Below, piece after piece: positions 8,298 through 16,693 of a stretch of 46,311 bases of DNA; position 1 is the stretch's first letter, and every line of letters starts with the position of its first letter. Source of the stretch: CAYTTA01 sp964440655 (GTDB lineage: Bacteria > Bacteroidota > Rhodothermia > Balneolales > Balneolaceae); the NCBI GenBank assembly GCA_964440655.1, contig CAYTTA010000013.1, forward strand, positions 1 to 46,311, given 5' to 3'. The position numbers and the translations under genes were made by a program. The notes under the pieces were generated by a model. The model worked only from the letters and a program-made list of their open reading frames with translations, had not been told where the DNA came from and made no database searches.

Positions 8298-9287
8298 ATG
8301 CGGAAACGGAAAGCACTCGTTTGCGGGGCAGGCGGTTTTATCGGCGGGCATCTGGTGAACCGCCTCAGGGAAGAGGGCTACCACGTAATCGGGGTGGATC
8401 TCAAGGAGAATGAATTTGACAATGGCGAGGCCGATGAGTTCTTGATCGGCGATCTGCGCGACCTGAGCGTGGTCCGCGAGGTGGTGACCCCCGACCTGGA
8501 CGAGATCTATCAGCTGGCGGCCGACATGGGCGGTGCCGGGTTTGTCTTCACCGGCGAGAACGACGCCGACATCATGCACAACAGCGCCCTCTGCAATCTT
8601 CATGTGCTGGACGAGGCACGCCGCCAGGGTGTGAGGAAGGTCTTCTACTCCTCTTCCGCCTGCATGTACCCCGAATACAACCAGAAGGATCCGGACAATC
8701 CCCTCTGTTCGGAGGAGAGCGCCTACCCCGCCCAACCCGACAGCGAGTACGGATGGGAGAAACTCTTCAGCGAGCGGCTCTACCTGGCCTACATGCGCAA
8801 CTACGGGGTGAATGTGCGAATTGGCCGGTTCCACAACATCTTCGGCCCCTATGGAACCTGGGAAGGTGGCAGAGAGAAGGCTCCCGCGGCGATCTGCCGG
8901 AAAGTTGCCATGGCGGAAGATGGCGGTGAGGTGGAGGTGTGGGGCGACGGTCTTCAGACCCGCTCTTTTCTCTATGTGGATGAGTGCATCGAGGCGGTGC
9001 GCCGGCTGATGGAGTCCGATTTCACAGGGCCGGTGAATATCGGCTCCCAGGAGATGATCTCGATCCAGGATTTCACGAAGATGGTGATCGCGATCTCCGG
9101 CAAGAAACTCTCCATCCGCAACGTCGAGGGACCGGTCGGGGTACGAGGCCGGAACTCGGACAACCGCCTTATTCAGGAGAAACTCGGATGGGCTCCCAGC
9201 CGCCCGCTGCGCGAAGGGGTGGAAGTGACCTACCGCTGGATTGTCGAACAGATCCGGGCCAAGGAGCGGAAGACGGGAACCGGCTAA
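8298..9287 (+). CDS. GDP-mannose 3,5-epimerase-like NAD-dependent epimerase
   Basis: 329 residues of the extended short-chain dehydrogenase fold. The N-terminal GAGGFIGGHLV is the NAD-binding glycine motif. LAADMGGAGF, SSSACMYPEY (catalytic Cys region), YGWEKL (Tyr-x3-Lys), RIGRFHNIFGPYGTW, GGREKAPAA, WGDGLQTRSF and GPVGVRGRNSDN are nearly the set seen in plant GDP-mannose 3,5-epimerase, which makes GDP-L-galactose (and GDP-L-gulose) from GDP-D-mannose. This assignment is stronger than a generic epimerase because the Cys and Lys used for the double epimerisation are both in place. It would supply a sugar donor to the surrounding glycosyltransferases. Confidence 0.83.
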   Translation: MRKRKALVCGAGGFIGGHLVNRLREEGYHVIGVDLKENEFDNGEADEFLIGDLRDLSVVREVVTPDLDEIYQLAADMGGAGFVFTGENDADIMHNSALCNLHVLDEARRQGVRKVFYSSSACMYPEYNQKDPDNPLCSEESAYPAQPDSEYGWEKLFSERLYLAYMRNYGVNVRIGRFHNIFGPYGTWEGGREKAPAAICRKVAMAEDGGEVEVWGDGLQTRSFLYVDECIEAVRRLMESDFTGPVNIGSQEMISIQDFTKMVIAISGKKLSIRNVEGPVGVRGRNSDNRLIQEKLGWAPSRPLREGVEVTYRWIVEQIRAKERKTGTG

Positions 9288-9357
9288 ATCGGGTTGGCAC
9301 CTCTCTTCAGGTTGCTCCCGGTATTCTCTCATGGTTCCTGCCTCCCTGGTTCTGCCT

Positions 9358-10701
9358 TCAGGTAGCATCCCCGGAGTGACGGAACTTCTCCAGTTCAATC
9401 GCCTCCCGGTAGATCTCCATTAGCCGGCTGTAGTTCCGCTCCGGGGTGTACCGCTCCAGATACTGCCGCCGGGCCCCTTCGGAGAGTCTCTGGACAAGCG
9501 CCGGATCCGACAGGCGCTGCACCGCCCCGGCAAGGGCGAGGGTGTCACCCACCGGTACGCGCAGCCCGCTTCTTTCCTCTTCGACGATCTCTCCCTGACT
9601 TCCGATGTCGGTCGCGATGGCAGGGCATCCCACCGAGAAGGCCTCTACGAGCGTCATCGGAAAACCTTCATACCATCTGGAGGGGAAGAGCAACGCAGTG
9701 GCCCCCTCCATCTGCCGGAGCAGGTTCTCCCGGTCGATCCTCCCCAGCCACCGAATCCCGGGGTGACCCTTCGACATTGTCTGAAGCTCCCTGCTCTCCG
9801 GGCCGTCTCCGGCGATGCGGAGCGTGGCGTCGGGTCTATGGCGCAACCAGGTCTCCACCAGATCTCTCACCCCTTTTTCCCGGCTGACCCGGCCTGCAAA
9901 GAGAAAGTAGTTCTCTGCGGTATCGCCGACTTCAGGGATTCTCCCCGGTCCGCCCGTACCGCCCGTTCCGGTCGGTGGTTTCTGCGTGGTAACGGACGGG
10001 TCGCTACCCACAGCTTCCGTGGCCTGCCGGGTTCCCGGCATGGAGGAGGCCCGGAGCCGTTGCATCCTCCGCAAAAAGATCTCATCGCCCGGATCGGCCG
10101 AAAAATTGGGTTTCACCCGGATTCTCTCTTCCGGCAGCCCTCCTTCGGCCAGTTTTCTTCTTGCAAAATCGGTAAGGGCGATAAAGAGAGTGGGCACCCT
10201 GTGCCAGGTTCCCCGTCGGCGATGGTATTCGATCATGCGGGCGACCACGGCGGTTTGCAGAAGGGAATCGCGGTATACCCCGTCCCGGACACAGGACCAG
10301 GCGGACCCCTTCACGCTCCGCTCATCGATCTCCCCGTCATGAAACAGCTGCCCGTTCGGATGGATCAGCCGGTAATTGTGCAGCGTCAGAACGGAGGGAA
10401 CCCCGCAGTCGCGGGCTGCCTCAAAGATGGACGGGGTGAAGAGTGGAAAAAAATTGTGGACATGCATCAGATCGTATCCCCCCTGCCGGAGCCGCTTCTC
10501 CATCCTCTTCCGAGAGGCCCGTGAGTAGTGGGTGGTCAGGGGGAGCAGAAGCCGGCGGTAAAGGGGGCGCAGTTCGGTGGTGTTGTCCCGCATCCACTGC
10601 TCGACCGTGTGATGCTCTCCCAGCAGGGAGGCTTCCTGTTCGGCAACCACATCCTCCCCGCCCGGCAGCCTGTAGAGATTGTGCACCTGCAGGATCTTCA
10701 T
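9358..10701 (-). CDS. Glycosyltransferase family 4 protein
   Basis: 447 residues of GT-B type. The N-terminal domain has MKILQVHNLYRLPGGEDVV and HVHNFFPLFTPSIF. The C-terminal domain has FAGRVSREKGVRDLVE, IAGDGPE, LGRIDRENLLRQM and SRWYEGFPMTLVEAF with the Glu-x7-Glu type donor-binding pattern. Between the domains (about residues 222-262) is a Thr/Gly/Pro-rich insert (TGTGGTGGPG) coded by short repeats, an unusual place for an insertion. Its start overlaps the polymerase stop by 4 nt (ATGA), making it the last gene of a six-gene minus-strand operon. Substrate cannot be inferred. Confidence 0.87.
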   Translation of the reverse strand: MKILQVHNLYRLPGGEDVVAEQEASLLGEHHTVEQWMRDNTTELRPLYRRLLLPLTTHYSRASRKRMEKRLRQGGYDLMHVHNFFPLFTPSIFEAARDCGVPSVLTLHNYRLIHPNGQLFHDGEIDERSVKGSAWSCVRDGVYRDSLLQTAVVARMIEYHRRRGTWHRVPTLFIALTDFARRKLAEGGLPEERIRVKPNFSADPGDEIFLRRMQRLRASSMPGTRQATEAVGSDPSVTTQKPPTGTGGTGGPGRIPEVGDTAENYFLFAGRVSREKGVRDLVETWLRHRPDATLRIAGDGPESRELQTMSKGHPGIRWLGRIDRENLLRQMEGATALLFPSRWYEGFPMTLVEAFSVGCPAIATDIGSQGEIVEEERSGLRVPVGDTLALAGAVQRLSDPALVQRLSEGARRQYLERYTPERNYSRLMEIYREAIELEKFRHSGDAT

Positions 10702-12233
10702 CTCTCTCCACCGGCACCCTTTCCGGATTCCTCCCGGCTCGGGGGTACAGAGATGGCACCCCTCTGCTTCTCACCGGCACTTTTCACAGGGAGCTGTGCC
10801 TTTTCAGGCGCGTGCCGATCGCGACCGTCCGATAAGCGCTCAGCGGTCACATCCCCCCGGACAATCCGGACCCTCTTGTGGTCCGGATCCCGGCCATAGC
10901 TCAGGGTGAGGCCAACCGCCAGCCAAAAGGCGAAGGCGTGGTGCGGCGATTCGAGTACGACGTTGAAGAAGGCGAAGACATACATCACCAGCAGAAACCC
11001 GGCCAGCAGCAGGTATCGGGAGAAATTTTCCCCTGCGGCTCGCCTCTGCCGTGCAATACGGATCATCCTGGCGAGCGGAAGCCAGAGGGCATACAGAAAG
11101 AGAGGAAAGAGGACCAGACCGAACCGGGCCAGGATGTTCAGGTAGGAGTTGTGTGGCTGGGCGTTGCCTCCCAGATCCCGGATGTCGAAGTAGTCCAGGT
11201 CGATGGTGTCGTAAAACTCGTTGTCCTTTACGAACATGATGGGCCGTCCCACCCCGTAGCCCAGAATGAGGTGGTCCCGGTAATTGTCGAGTACTTTCTG
11301 CCAGGAGATGAACCGGAAGTTGATGTTCCCTTCATCGAGCGAGCTCTTCCGTTCGATGATCCGGAACAGGTCTACATCGATCTTCGAACTGTAGTAGGAG
11401 ATGAAACCGGCCAGCATGAGCAGGCCCGTAAAACCGTAGACCAGGATCATCCGCCGTTCGCTCCTCCGCCCGTAGAAAAAGAGGAAACCGAGGGCCAGAA
11501 GAATTCCCAGAAAAATGGAGCGCTGGAACAGGGTGAAGACCGCCGGGATCATGACCAGTGAGAGCAGTTTGTAGCGCCAGCCGAGATGTTTCAGGGGCAG
11601 GAAAAGACTGATCACGATCATGGCGGGCAGGGCATACCCCACGTTGAAGCGGAACCCTTCCATGATGACGGAGCGGTTTCCGGTAAAGATCATCCCCGCC
11701 TCGTAGATGTAGGAGACCGCCTTGAGAACAATGAAGAGCTTCATCAGATCAAACAGAAGCTCCCTCCGTTTCCCGCTCCGGAACAGGTGATAGACCAGAG
11801 GAACCCAGATCGCATACCCAAGCATGAGGGAATCGCGAACGGCGTTGAGCCGGTAGTCGTAGAAGTAGACCACTGCCCAGAGCACCCCGATCAGGACCAG
11901 AAGGTAGTAGATCGCCAGATTGCGGTGCACCTGCATGATTTCACGGCGCCAGGCGAAGAGAAGGATGCCCAGGAAGATTTCGGTGACGAAGAGGGGCTCG
12001 ATTCCCACATAGGCAAACGCCCGTTCGCCGAAGAGCATGTGAAAGAGATAGAGGAAAAAGAGGTATTCCCTCCAGTGCAGGGTGGCGAGACGATCCGTGA
12101 TCCTCTCCTGAAAGAGAAGCAGCAGGCCCAGAATGAAAAGGGCTACCGAGAGAAGGAACTCCTCGTAGAGAAAGAAGGGCACCAGATAAACCAGTGCCAG
12201 AGCGGCCTTCTTTCTGTTCAGAAAACGGATCAT
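10698..12233 (-). CDS. O-antigen ligase/polymerase (Wzy-like) membrane protein
   Basis: 511 residues with about ten or more hydrophobic helices and a central periplasmic loop. The region DHLILGYGVGRP followed by NAQPHNSYLNILARFG matches the O-antigen ligase/Wzy_C family signature (conserved G.G and HNSYL). Such proteins polymerise undecaprenyl-linked repeat units or ligate polysaccharide at the periplasmic face of the inner membrane. Presence of one such gene and a Wzz-like protein in the locus favours the polymerase role. A polar tail of about 60 residues after the last helix is low in complexity. It overlaps the downstream GT4 by 4 nt. Confidence 0.82.
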   Translation of the reverse strand: MIRFLNRKKAALALVYLVPFFLYEEFLLSVALFILGLLLLFQERITDRLATLHWREYLFFLYLFHMLFGERAFAYVGIEPLFVTEIFLGILLFAWRREIMQVHRNLAIYYLLVLIGVLWAVVYFYDYRLNAVRDSLMLGYAIWVPLVYHLFRSGKRRELLFDLMKLFIVLKAVSYIYEAGMIFTGNRSVIMEGFRFNVGYALPAMIVISLFLPLKHLGWRYKLLSLVMIPAVFTLFQRSIFLGILLALGFLFFYGRRSERRMILVYGFTGLLMLAGFISYYSSKIDVDLFRIIERKSSLDEGNINFRFISWQKVLDNYRDHLILGYGVGRPIMFVKDNEFYDTIDLDYFDIRDLGGNAQPHNSYLNILARFGLVLFPLFLYALWLPLARMIRIARQRRAAGENFSRYLLLAGFLLVMYVFAFFNVVLESPHHAFAFWLAVGLTLSYGRDPDHKRVRIVRGDVTAERLSDGRDRHAPEKAQLPVKSAGEKQRGAISVPPSREESGKGAGGER

Positions 12234-12312
12234 CTCATTGTTCCGGATCGGTTGTTCATCGTCACTGCTTTCTTGTCGCCCCGTCTTCCGGTCGGTCCTT
12301 GTCTTCCCCTGA

Positions 12313-13491
12313 TCACTCTGCAGCGGAACTATGTTCGGCGCAGACGATGTAGTGGGGAGCCATGAACATCGCCCGTTTGTCCAATAAACGGATCATCGGG
12401 TTGAGAAAAAACTTCATCAGCCGTTTGGAGGCGCTGCCGAACTGATTGGTTCCGGGCAGGATCCGTACCCGGTAGCCGGCCTTCGAGAGTGTCTTCTCCA
12501 GCCAGTCATGATCGATCAGGTGTTCGCACCAGTTGCCGGTCCAGGGGTCGCAGGTGTTGGTGGGGTGATCCGGGTGATAATGGATGGTCCCGGTCCAGAG
12601 GTATTCCTGGACAACCTGTTCGATGTCGGGTTTCATCAGCCCCCGTGTGGCCCGCGCCAGCTCCTCCACCTGGTCGGCGTTGAGTTCCGGTGCAAAGGAG
12701 GAGATGATTTCCCGCCGAATCTCCAGATAGGAGCGGAGGGTGTCGCGCTCTTTATGCCCCTCCCTCTTCTCCCGGTTCTGATATTCGGCTTCCTGCTGCT
12801 TGGGAGTCACCCATTTCAGATACCAGGGGTTGTAGAGGTTGGCGCCGGATGCGTAGACCACACGAAAGGACCCGGGAAGGGCGGTCAGAGTTCGGAAATG
12901 CTTCTCTACGTCATAGATGTGCTCGAGCACGTCGAAGGAGACCAGGGCATCTACCGGGATCTCCTTCTGCCGGAGATCGTGGACCAGATCGTCGGCATCC
13001 CCGCAATGGATGTGATCCGGTTGCAGATCAAGCGCCTCCGAGAGGATCTCCATGTCGCGGCAGGAGACGTCGTAGATGTCGTTGTAGATCACGGTGCCGA
13101 TTCCCGCTTCCCGGGCAAGAAGGGAGAGAAGACCGTTCCCTCCCCCGTAATCCACCAGCACGAACTCATCCGAAGGGATCTTTTCATCCCCGAGAGGTGC
13201 CATCGCCCGCCGGATAAGATCGCTGTAGATCTTCAGAAAGGCGACGCCATGGGTGATCTTGTCGCCCAGGTAGCGCCGGTTGTAGTCGGATATCCCAAGC
13301 TGACGCAGATCGATGGCCGTCAGCTTCCGATAGAGCTCTTTGCGGGCTTTCGACAAACGCCGGTTGAGGCTCCCTTCCGTGTTCCCCGTGTTCTCTGCGT
13401 TCCCGGCATTTCCGGCGTTCCCGGATTCCGGACCTGTGGCCCCTCCCTCTGTTTTCCGAACTGTATTTTCCATATCCGTTGCTGGATTCAT
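12313..13491 (-). CDS. Class I SAM-dependent methyltransferase
   Basis: 392 residues. Motif I is VLVDYGGGNGLLSLLA, followed by VIYNDIYD (acidic residue for ribose), CGDADDL, and VSFDVLEHIYD, the usual order in Rossmann-fold methyltransferases. The first 35 residues are a Gly/Asn/Glu/Thr-rich tail (GNAGNAGNAENTGN) encoded by 9-nt repeats and are probably disordered. It overlaps the preceding GT fusion gene by ATGA and leaves about 80 nt before the polymerase gene. Within this operon it probably methylates a sugar of the repeat unit or caps the chain; that is inferred from context only. Confidence 0.82.
   Translation of the reverse strand: MNPATDMENTVRKTEGGATGPESGNAGNAGNAENTGNTEGSLNRRLSKARKELYRKLTAIDLRQLGISDYNRRYLGDKITHGVAFLKIYSDLIRRAMAPLGDEKIPSDEFVLVDYGGGNGLLSLLAREAGIGTVIYNDIYDVSCRDMEILSEALDLQPDHIHCGDADDLVHDLRQKEIPVDALVSFDVLEHIYDVEKHFRTLTALPGSFRVVYASGANLYNPWYLKWVTPKQQEAEYQNREKREGHKERDTLRSYLEIRREIISSFAPELNADQVEELARATRGLMKPDIEQVVQEYLWTGTIHYHPDHPTNTCDPWTGNWCEHLIDHDWLEKTLSKAGYRVRILPGTNQFGSASKRLMKFFLNPMIRLLDKRAMFMAPHYIVCAEHSSAAE
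13372..13425 (-). repeat. 9-nt tandem repeats in the methyltransferase N-terminus
   Basis: On the plus strand, units related to GTTCCCGGC run in phase (GTTCCCCGT, GTTCTCTGC, GTTCCCGGC, ATTTCCGGC, GTTCCCGGA). Each unit encodes three residues, giving the Gly-Asn-Ala/Glu-Asn-Thr tract. Confidence 0.75.
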
Positions 13492-15590
13492 CGGTTATCA
13501 CCCTTCCGGATCAATCTGATCAGCTGGTGGGTCTCCATGGCTACATCCGCCCAGGTTCTGCCCGGCAGGGTGTTCAGAGTGCCGGGTTGATACTCCCTGA
13601 TCATACCGACCGCCTGCTCCGGACTTTCCACCCGGCGGAACCCCGGCGAGGAGCGTTGAACCGGTGTCCCTTCCAGATTGGTCAGGGTGAGCAGTCCGTT
13701 GTTCAGGTATTCATAGAGTTTTAGGGAGCTGTTGTAGATCCCCCAGCGAAGCCCCGGATAGGAGCGGTAGAACGCCATGCCTATGTCGCTCCGGGTGATC
13801 AGCCATGCGGTATCCTCACGTGAGGGGGAGAAGAACGTAAACAGATTTTCCCTCTTCGGAAAGCTCCAGGAGATTTCATCCTGATCGTTGATCGCCAGGA
13901 TAAAGGCCGTATCACTGTCGCTGTTCTCCATGATCCGGGAGAGCCAGTCGAGACCCTGCATGGCATTCAGCGATCCGGCCCAGATCACCAGCTTCTTTGC
14001 CTTTTGTCGGATCTGCCCGATCCGAGCAACCAGATCCGGATCCGGACGGAGCTCTTCCTCCCGGAAGACCTCTCCTCCGTTCTCAATCAGGTGGACGTTC
14101 TCCAGCCGGAGCGCCTCCTGGCAGTACCGGCGCACCCCTTCGCTCACCACGATCACGGCCGATGCCCGGCGGAGGAGCCGGCGGTAGATCCGGTCTGCGC
14201 GGCGGATGGTTCGCTCGCTTCGGCCGAAGAGCCGCAATTCATCGGAAGGGGCATTGAGCTCCACAACGGTTTTCTTTCCCATAAGCAGGGAGATCGCTCC
14301 TAGCAGATTGCGAACCTTGCGGAAGTAGTCCATCCGGACATAGATCACGTCGCTCTCCCGGAAAAGTCGGAACACTCCGGTCGGAGTGGCGGGCAGCTTC
14401 TCGGTCCAGGGGTCGGGATCCCCGTTGAGTTTGAGCAGCCGGTATCCCAGCCGGCGGAGCTCTTTGGCCAGGTGGTAGCCATGCACCGAGGCACCTCCGG
14501 TTACGGGATAAAAACGGTAGTAGAGATAGCCGATGGTGCCGATTTCCGCAGAGGTGGCGTTTCCCTCAGGGGTGGCGTTTCCCTCGGGGGTGACGTTTCT
14601 CACCTCCCGGTACCGTCGGGGTTGAAGGAAAAGTTGCGGCAGTGCGGATGCGCGGCCTGCTCCCATGGCGATTCGCATGAGCCAGACGCCCAGCCAGACC
14701 CGGAACAGCTCCCCGCCCTCTCCCCTTCCAGGCGCGCCAGGAGCGGACCTGCCCCGGCCATGGCCATTACACATCGTGCCGGATTCGACCGCGGTCGGCG
14801 CATCGGCCTGACCCCTCAGTTTTTCAAGTTTCTGACGCACCTCTTTTGGAGAGCTCCAGAAAAAGGTCCGGAAGGTCTCCAGAAGGATCCGGCTTCGGGG
14901 GAGACCATCCTTGATCATGTTGTAGGGGTGCACTTTCCCCACTCGCCAGGATTTGCGGAGGGTCTCTTTCAGAGTGCGGGGTTTGCAACGAACCACTGCT
15001 TTTTCTGCAAAAGCGAGCCGAAAACCTCTCCGCACCGCATCCCGCGTCCAGCGGATATCCATTCCCGATCGGAATTCTTCACGGAAAGGCCCGGTACCTT
15101 CCCACACCCTCCGATGGAAGAAGAGATTCCCGGCTGCCGAACAGCCGAGCCGGAGCACCATGGTCCGGTTGTCGTTGAAGGAGACCGCATCGACCAGTTC
15201 CCCCGTTCCCGGCTTCTCCGGCAGATCGAAGAGAATCTCCCCGCCCGCCAGATCCGCCTCTCCGGATTGAAGAGTCCGCACCCCTTCCTCCAGCCATGAC
15301 GGATCGGGAATCTTGTTTGCATCGAGCAGTGCGAGGATCTCCCCTTGGGCCACTTCCATCCCCCGGTTTCTCGCGGCGTAGGGAGTGGTACGGGTGGTTT
15401 CGGTTAGAAGAACGATCCCCTCCTCCTTCCGGAGCCGCTCAAGAGTCCCATCCGTGGAGCCGTTGTCGATCAGAATCAGTTCCATCCGATCGGACGGCCA
15501 GCTCTGCCCCTTCAGAGCCTCCAGCAGCTCATCCAGGTATTCCCGGGCATTGCGGACCGGAACGATAACCGAGACAAAGGGAGAGTCCAT
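13488..15590 (-). CDS. Bifunctional glycosyltransferase: GT2 domain fused to a GT4-like domain
   Basis: About 700 residues from the ATG at 15590, chosen because it forms a TGATG stop-start junction with the upstream GT2; a longer frame to 15683 is less likely. The N-terminal GT-A domain has VSVIVPVRNA, LILIDNGSTDGT, TPYAARNRGMEVAQGE and LLDANKIPDP, where its neighbour has DSTCIPEP. The C-terminal GT-B part has YYRFYPVTGGASVHGYHLAKEL, VVELNAPSDE, SAVIVVSEG, LVIWAGSLNAMQGLDWL and LKLYEYLNNG. The junction (VTPEGNATPEGNAT) is coded by 18-nt repeats. The GT2 half is a paralogue of the adjacent upstream GT2. Confidence 0.83.
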   Translation of the reverse strand: MDSPFVSVIVPVRNAREYLDELLEALKGQSWPSDRMELILIDNGSTDGTLERLRKEEGIVLLTETTRTTPYAARNRGMEVAQGEILALLDANKIPDPSWLEEGVRTLQSGEADLAGGEILFDLPEKPGTGELVDAVSFNDNRTMVLRLGCSAAGNLFFHRRVWEGTGPFREEFRSGMDIRWTRDAVRRGFRLAFAEKAVVRCKPRTLKETLRKSWRVGKVHPYNMIKDGLPRSRILLETFRTFFWSSPKEVRQKLEKLRGQADAPTAVESGTMCNGHGRGRSAPGAPGRGEGGELFRVWLGVWLMRIAMGAGRASALPQLFLQPRRYREVRNVTPEGNATPEGNATSAEIGTIGYLYYRFYPVTGGASVHGYHLAKELRRLGYRLLKLNGDPDPWTEKLPATPTGVFRLFRESDVIYVRMDYFRKVRNLLGAISLLMGKKTVVELNAPSDELRLFGRSERTIRRADRIYRRLLRRASAVIVVSEGVRRYCQEALRLENVHLIENGGEVFREEELRPDPDLVARIGQIRQKAKKLVIWAGSLNAMQGLDWLSRIMENSDSDTAFILAINDQDEISWSFPKRENLFTFFSPSREDTAWLITRSDIGMAFYRSYPGLRWGIYNSSLKLYEYLNNGLLTLTNLEGTPVQRSSPGFRRVESPEQAVGMIREYQPGTLNTLPGRTWADVAMETHQLIRLIRKGDNR
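14553..14606 (-). repeat. Three 18-nt tandem repeats at the GT2-GT4 fusion junction
   Basis: Plus-strand units GGTGGCGTTTCCCTCAGG, GGTGGCGTTTCCCTCGGG and GGTGACGTTTCTCACCTC. Each encodes six residues of the interdomain linker (PEGNAT). Confidence 0.85.
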
Positions 15591-16690
15591 CAACGCCGGG
15601 TGATTGTTTCGCGGGGCTTTATCTTGCGCAACCGGGCCATTCCCGCCAGCCGGCCCGCCCCGTTTGTAATTCTGCAGAGCCAACCCACCATCATCAGTGA
15701 AAAAATGGAGTTGGGCACATCCTTCTGCTCGCGGTATTCGATCATGGAATGGATGAAACCCGGCAGAACGGGACGCAGATCATAGAGGATCCTCCAGAGC
15801 ATCTTCCCTGTTCCCAGCCCCTCCTCCCGCACCCAGATCGCCGGCTGCCCCTTCCCGACGCGGTAGAATTTCTTCAGGAGCGGGATGAGCCTCCTCGCTT
15901 CATACCCGACCACCGCATCCGCCCCGTAGACGATCCTGCATCCCATTCGGCTGGCGCGTCCGGTCCACTCCACATCCCCCCCGGAGCGGACCGTCTCGTC
16001 AAAACGTCCCACGCGGTCAAAGATCTCGCGCCGGACAAAGAGATTGCCGGTCTTGGCCACCCCCCTCCGGGCCACATTGTGTTTCACCTCCACATTGAGA
16101 AGGGAGTCGTATCGTTCGGCGGCGTTCTTCGGATCGGAATAGATAAACCGTACATGTCCGCCGAGCAGGTCCGCATTCTGTCTCTGCAGCTCCCGCACTC
16201 CGTTCTCAATCCACTTCGGTTCCGGAATGCAGGTGGAATCGGTGAAGGCGATGATCTGGCCGGTTGCCTTTTCCAATCCCCGGTTGCGGGCCACGTAGGG
16301 CGTGAAGGCCTTGTCGGCCCGAAGAAGGCAGAGCCTCATGCCGCTCTGCCGGTACGTCTCCTGCCGCGCCTGGAGCGACTCCCAGGTGCCGTCCGACGAT
16401 CCGTTGTCGACGACAATCACTTCCATCCGGTCGGCGGGCCAGCTTTGATTCTGAAGCGCACCGATGCAGCGTTCAATGCCGGAAAGGTTGTTCAGGACCG
16501 GGATGATGACAGAGACAAGCGGGTGTGGATCGCCATTTTTCGGCCCGTCATGTTCATCTGCCGCCACCTTCCTTCCAAACTCTCCGGCCGGCTCTTTTTT
16601 TTCCATCCTTCCCTTCTCCTCTGCCGCATCCATCATGCCAGCCCCTTCTTTCGCATCCACCCTTCCCACCCCCTCTGCCGCATCCATCAT
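15590..16690 (-). CDS. Glycosyltransferase family 2 protein
   Basis: 366 residues. After about 55 low-complexity N-terminal residues, the GT-A core shows LVSVIIPVLNNLSG, VIVVDNGSSDGTWESL, TPYVARNRGLEKATGQ, AFTDSTCIPEP, and GDVEWTGRASRMG near the acceptor side. The C-terminal ~80 residues are more hydrophobic and may associate with the membrane. The ATG at 16690 overlaps the upstream stop as ATGA. The N-terminus is a perfect-length 18-residue duplication that includes the start codon (MMDAAEGVG... and MMDAAEEKG...), so translation could begin at either copy. It is a paralogue of the N-terminal half of the downstream fusion. Confidence 0.87.
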   Translation of the reverse strand: MMDAAEGVGRVDAKEGAGMMDAAEEKGRMEKKEPAGEFGRKVAADEHDGPKNGDPHPLVSVIIPVLNNLSGIERCIGALQNQSWPADRMEVIVVDNGSSDGTWESLQARQETYRQSGMRLCLLRADKAFTPYVARNRGLEKATGQIIAFTDSTCIPEPKWIENGVRELQRQNADLLGGHVRFIYSDPKNAAERYDSLLNVEVKHNVARRGVAKTGNLFVRREIFDRVGRFDETVRSGGDVEWTGRASRMGCRIVYGADAVVGYEARRLIPLLKKFYRVGKGQPAIWVREEGLGTGKMLWRILYDLRPVLPGFIHSMIEYREQKDVPNSIFSLMMVGWLCRITNGAGRLAGMARLRKIKPRETITRR

Positions 16691-16693
16691 GCC
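16618..16693 (-). repeat. 54-nt duplication containing the GT2 start codon
   Basis: A 22-nt segment at 16618-16639 is repeated exactly at 16672-16693, 54 nt apart. The two 18-codon units duplicate the ATG-ATG-GAT start region of the GT2 gene. Confidence 0.8.

Noticed and set aside
7210..9398. Minus-strand frames opposite the WecG-type and epimerase genes
   Set aside because: Both overlap well-supported plus-strand genes completely and lack family features.
13488..15683. Longer start at 15683 for the GT2-GT4 fusion
   Set aside because: It would overlap the upstream gene by 94 nt with a low-complexity extension, while ATG 15590 gives a TGATG junction and begins just before the GT2 fold.
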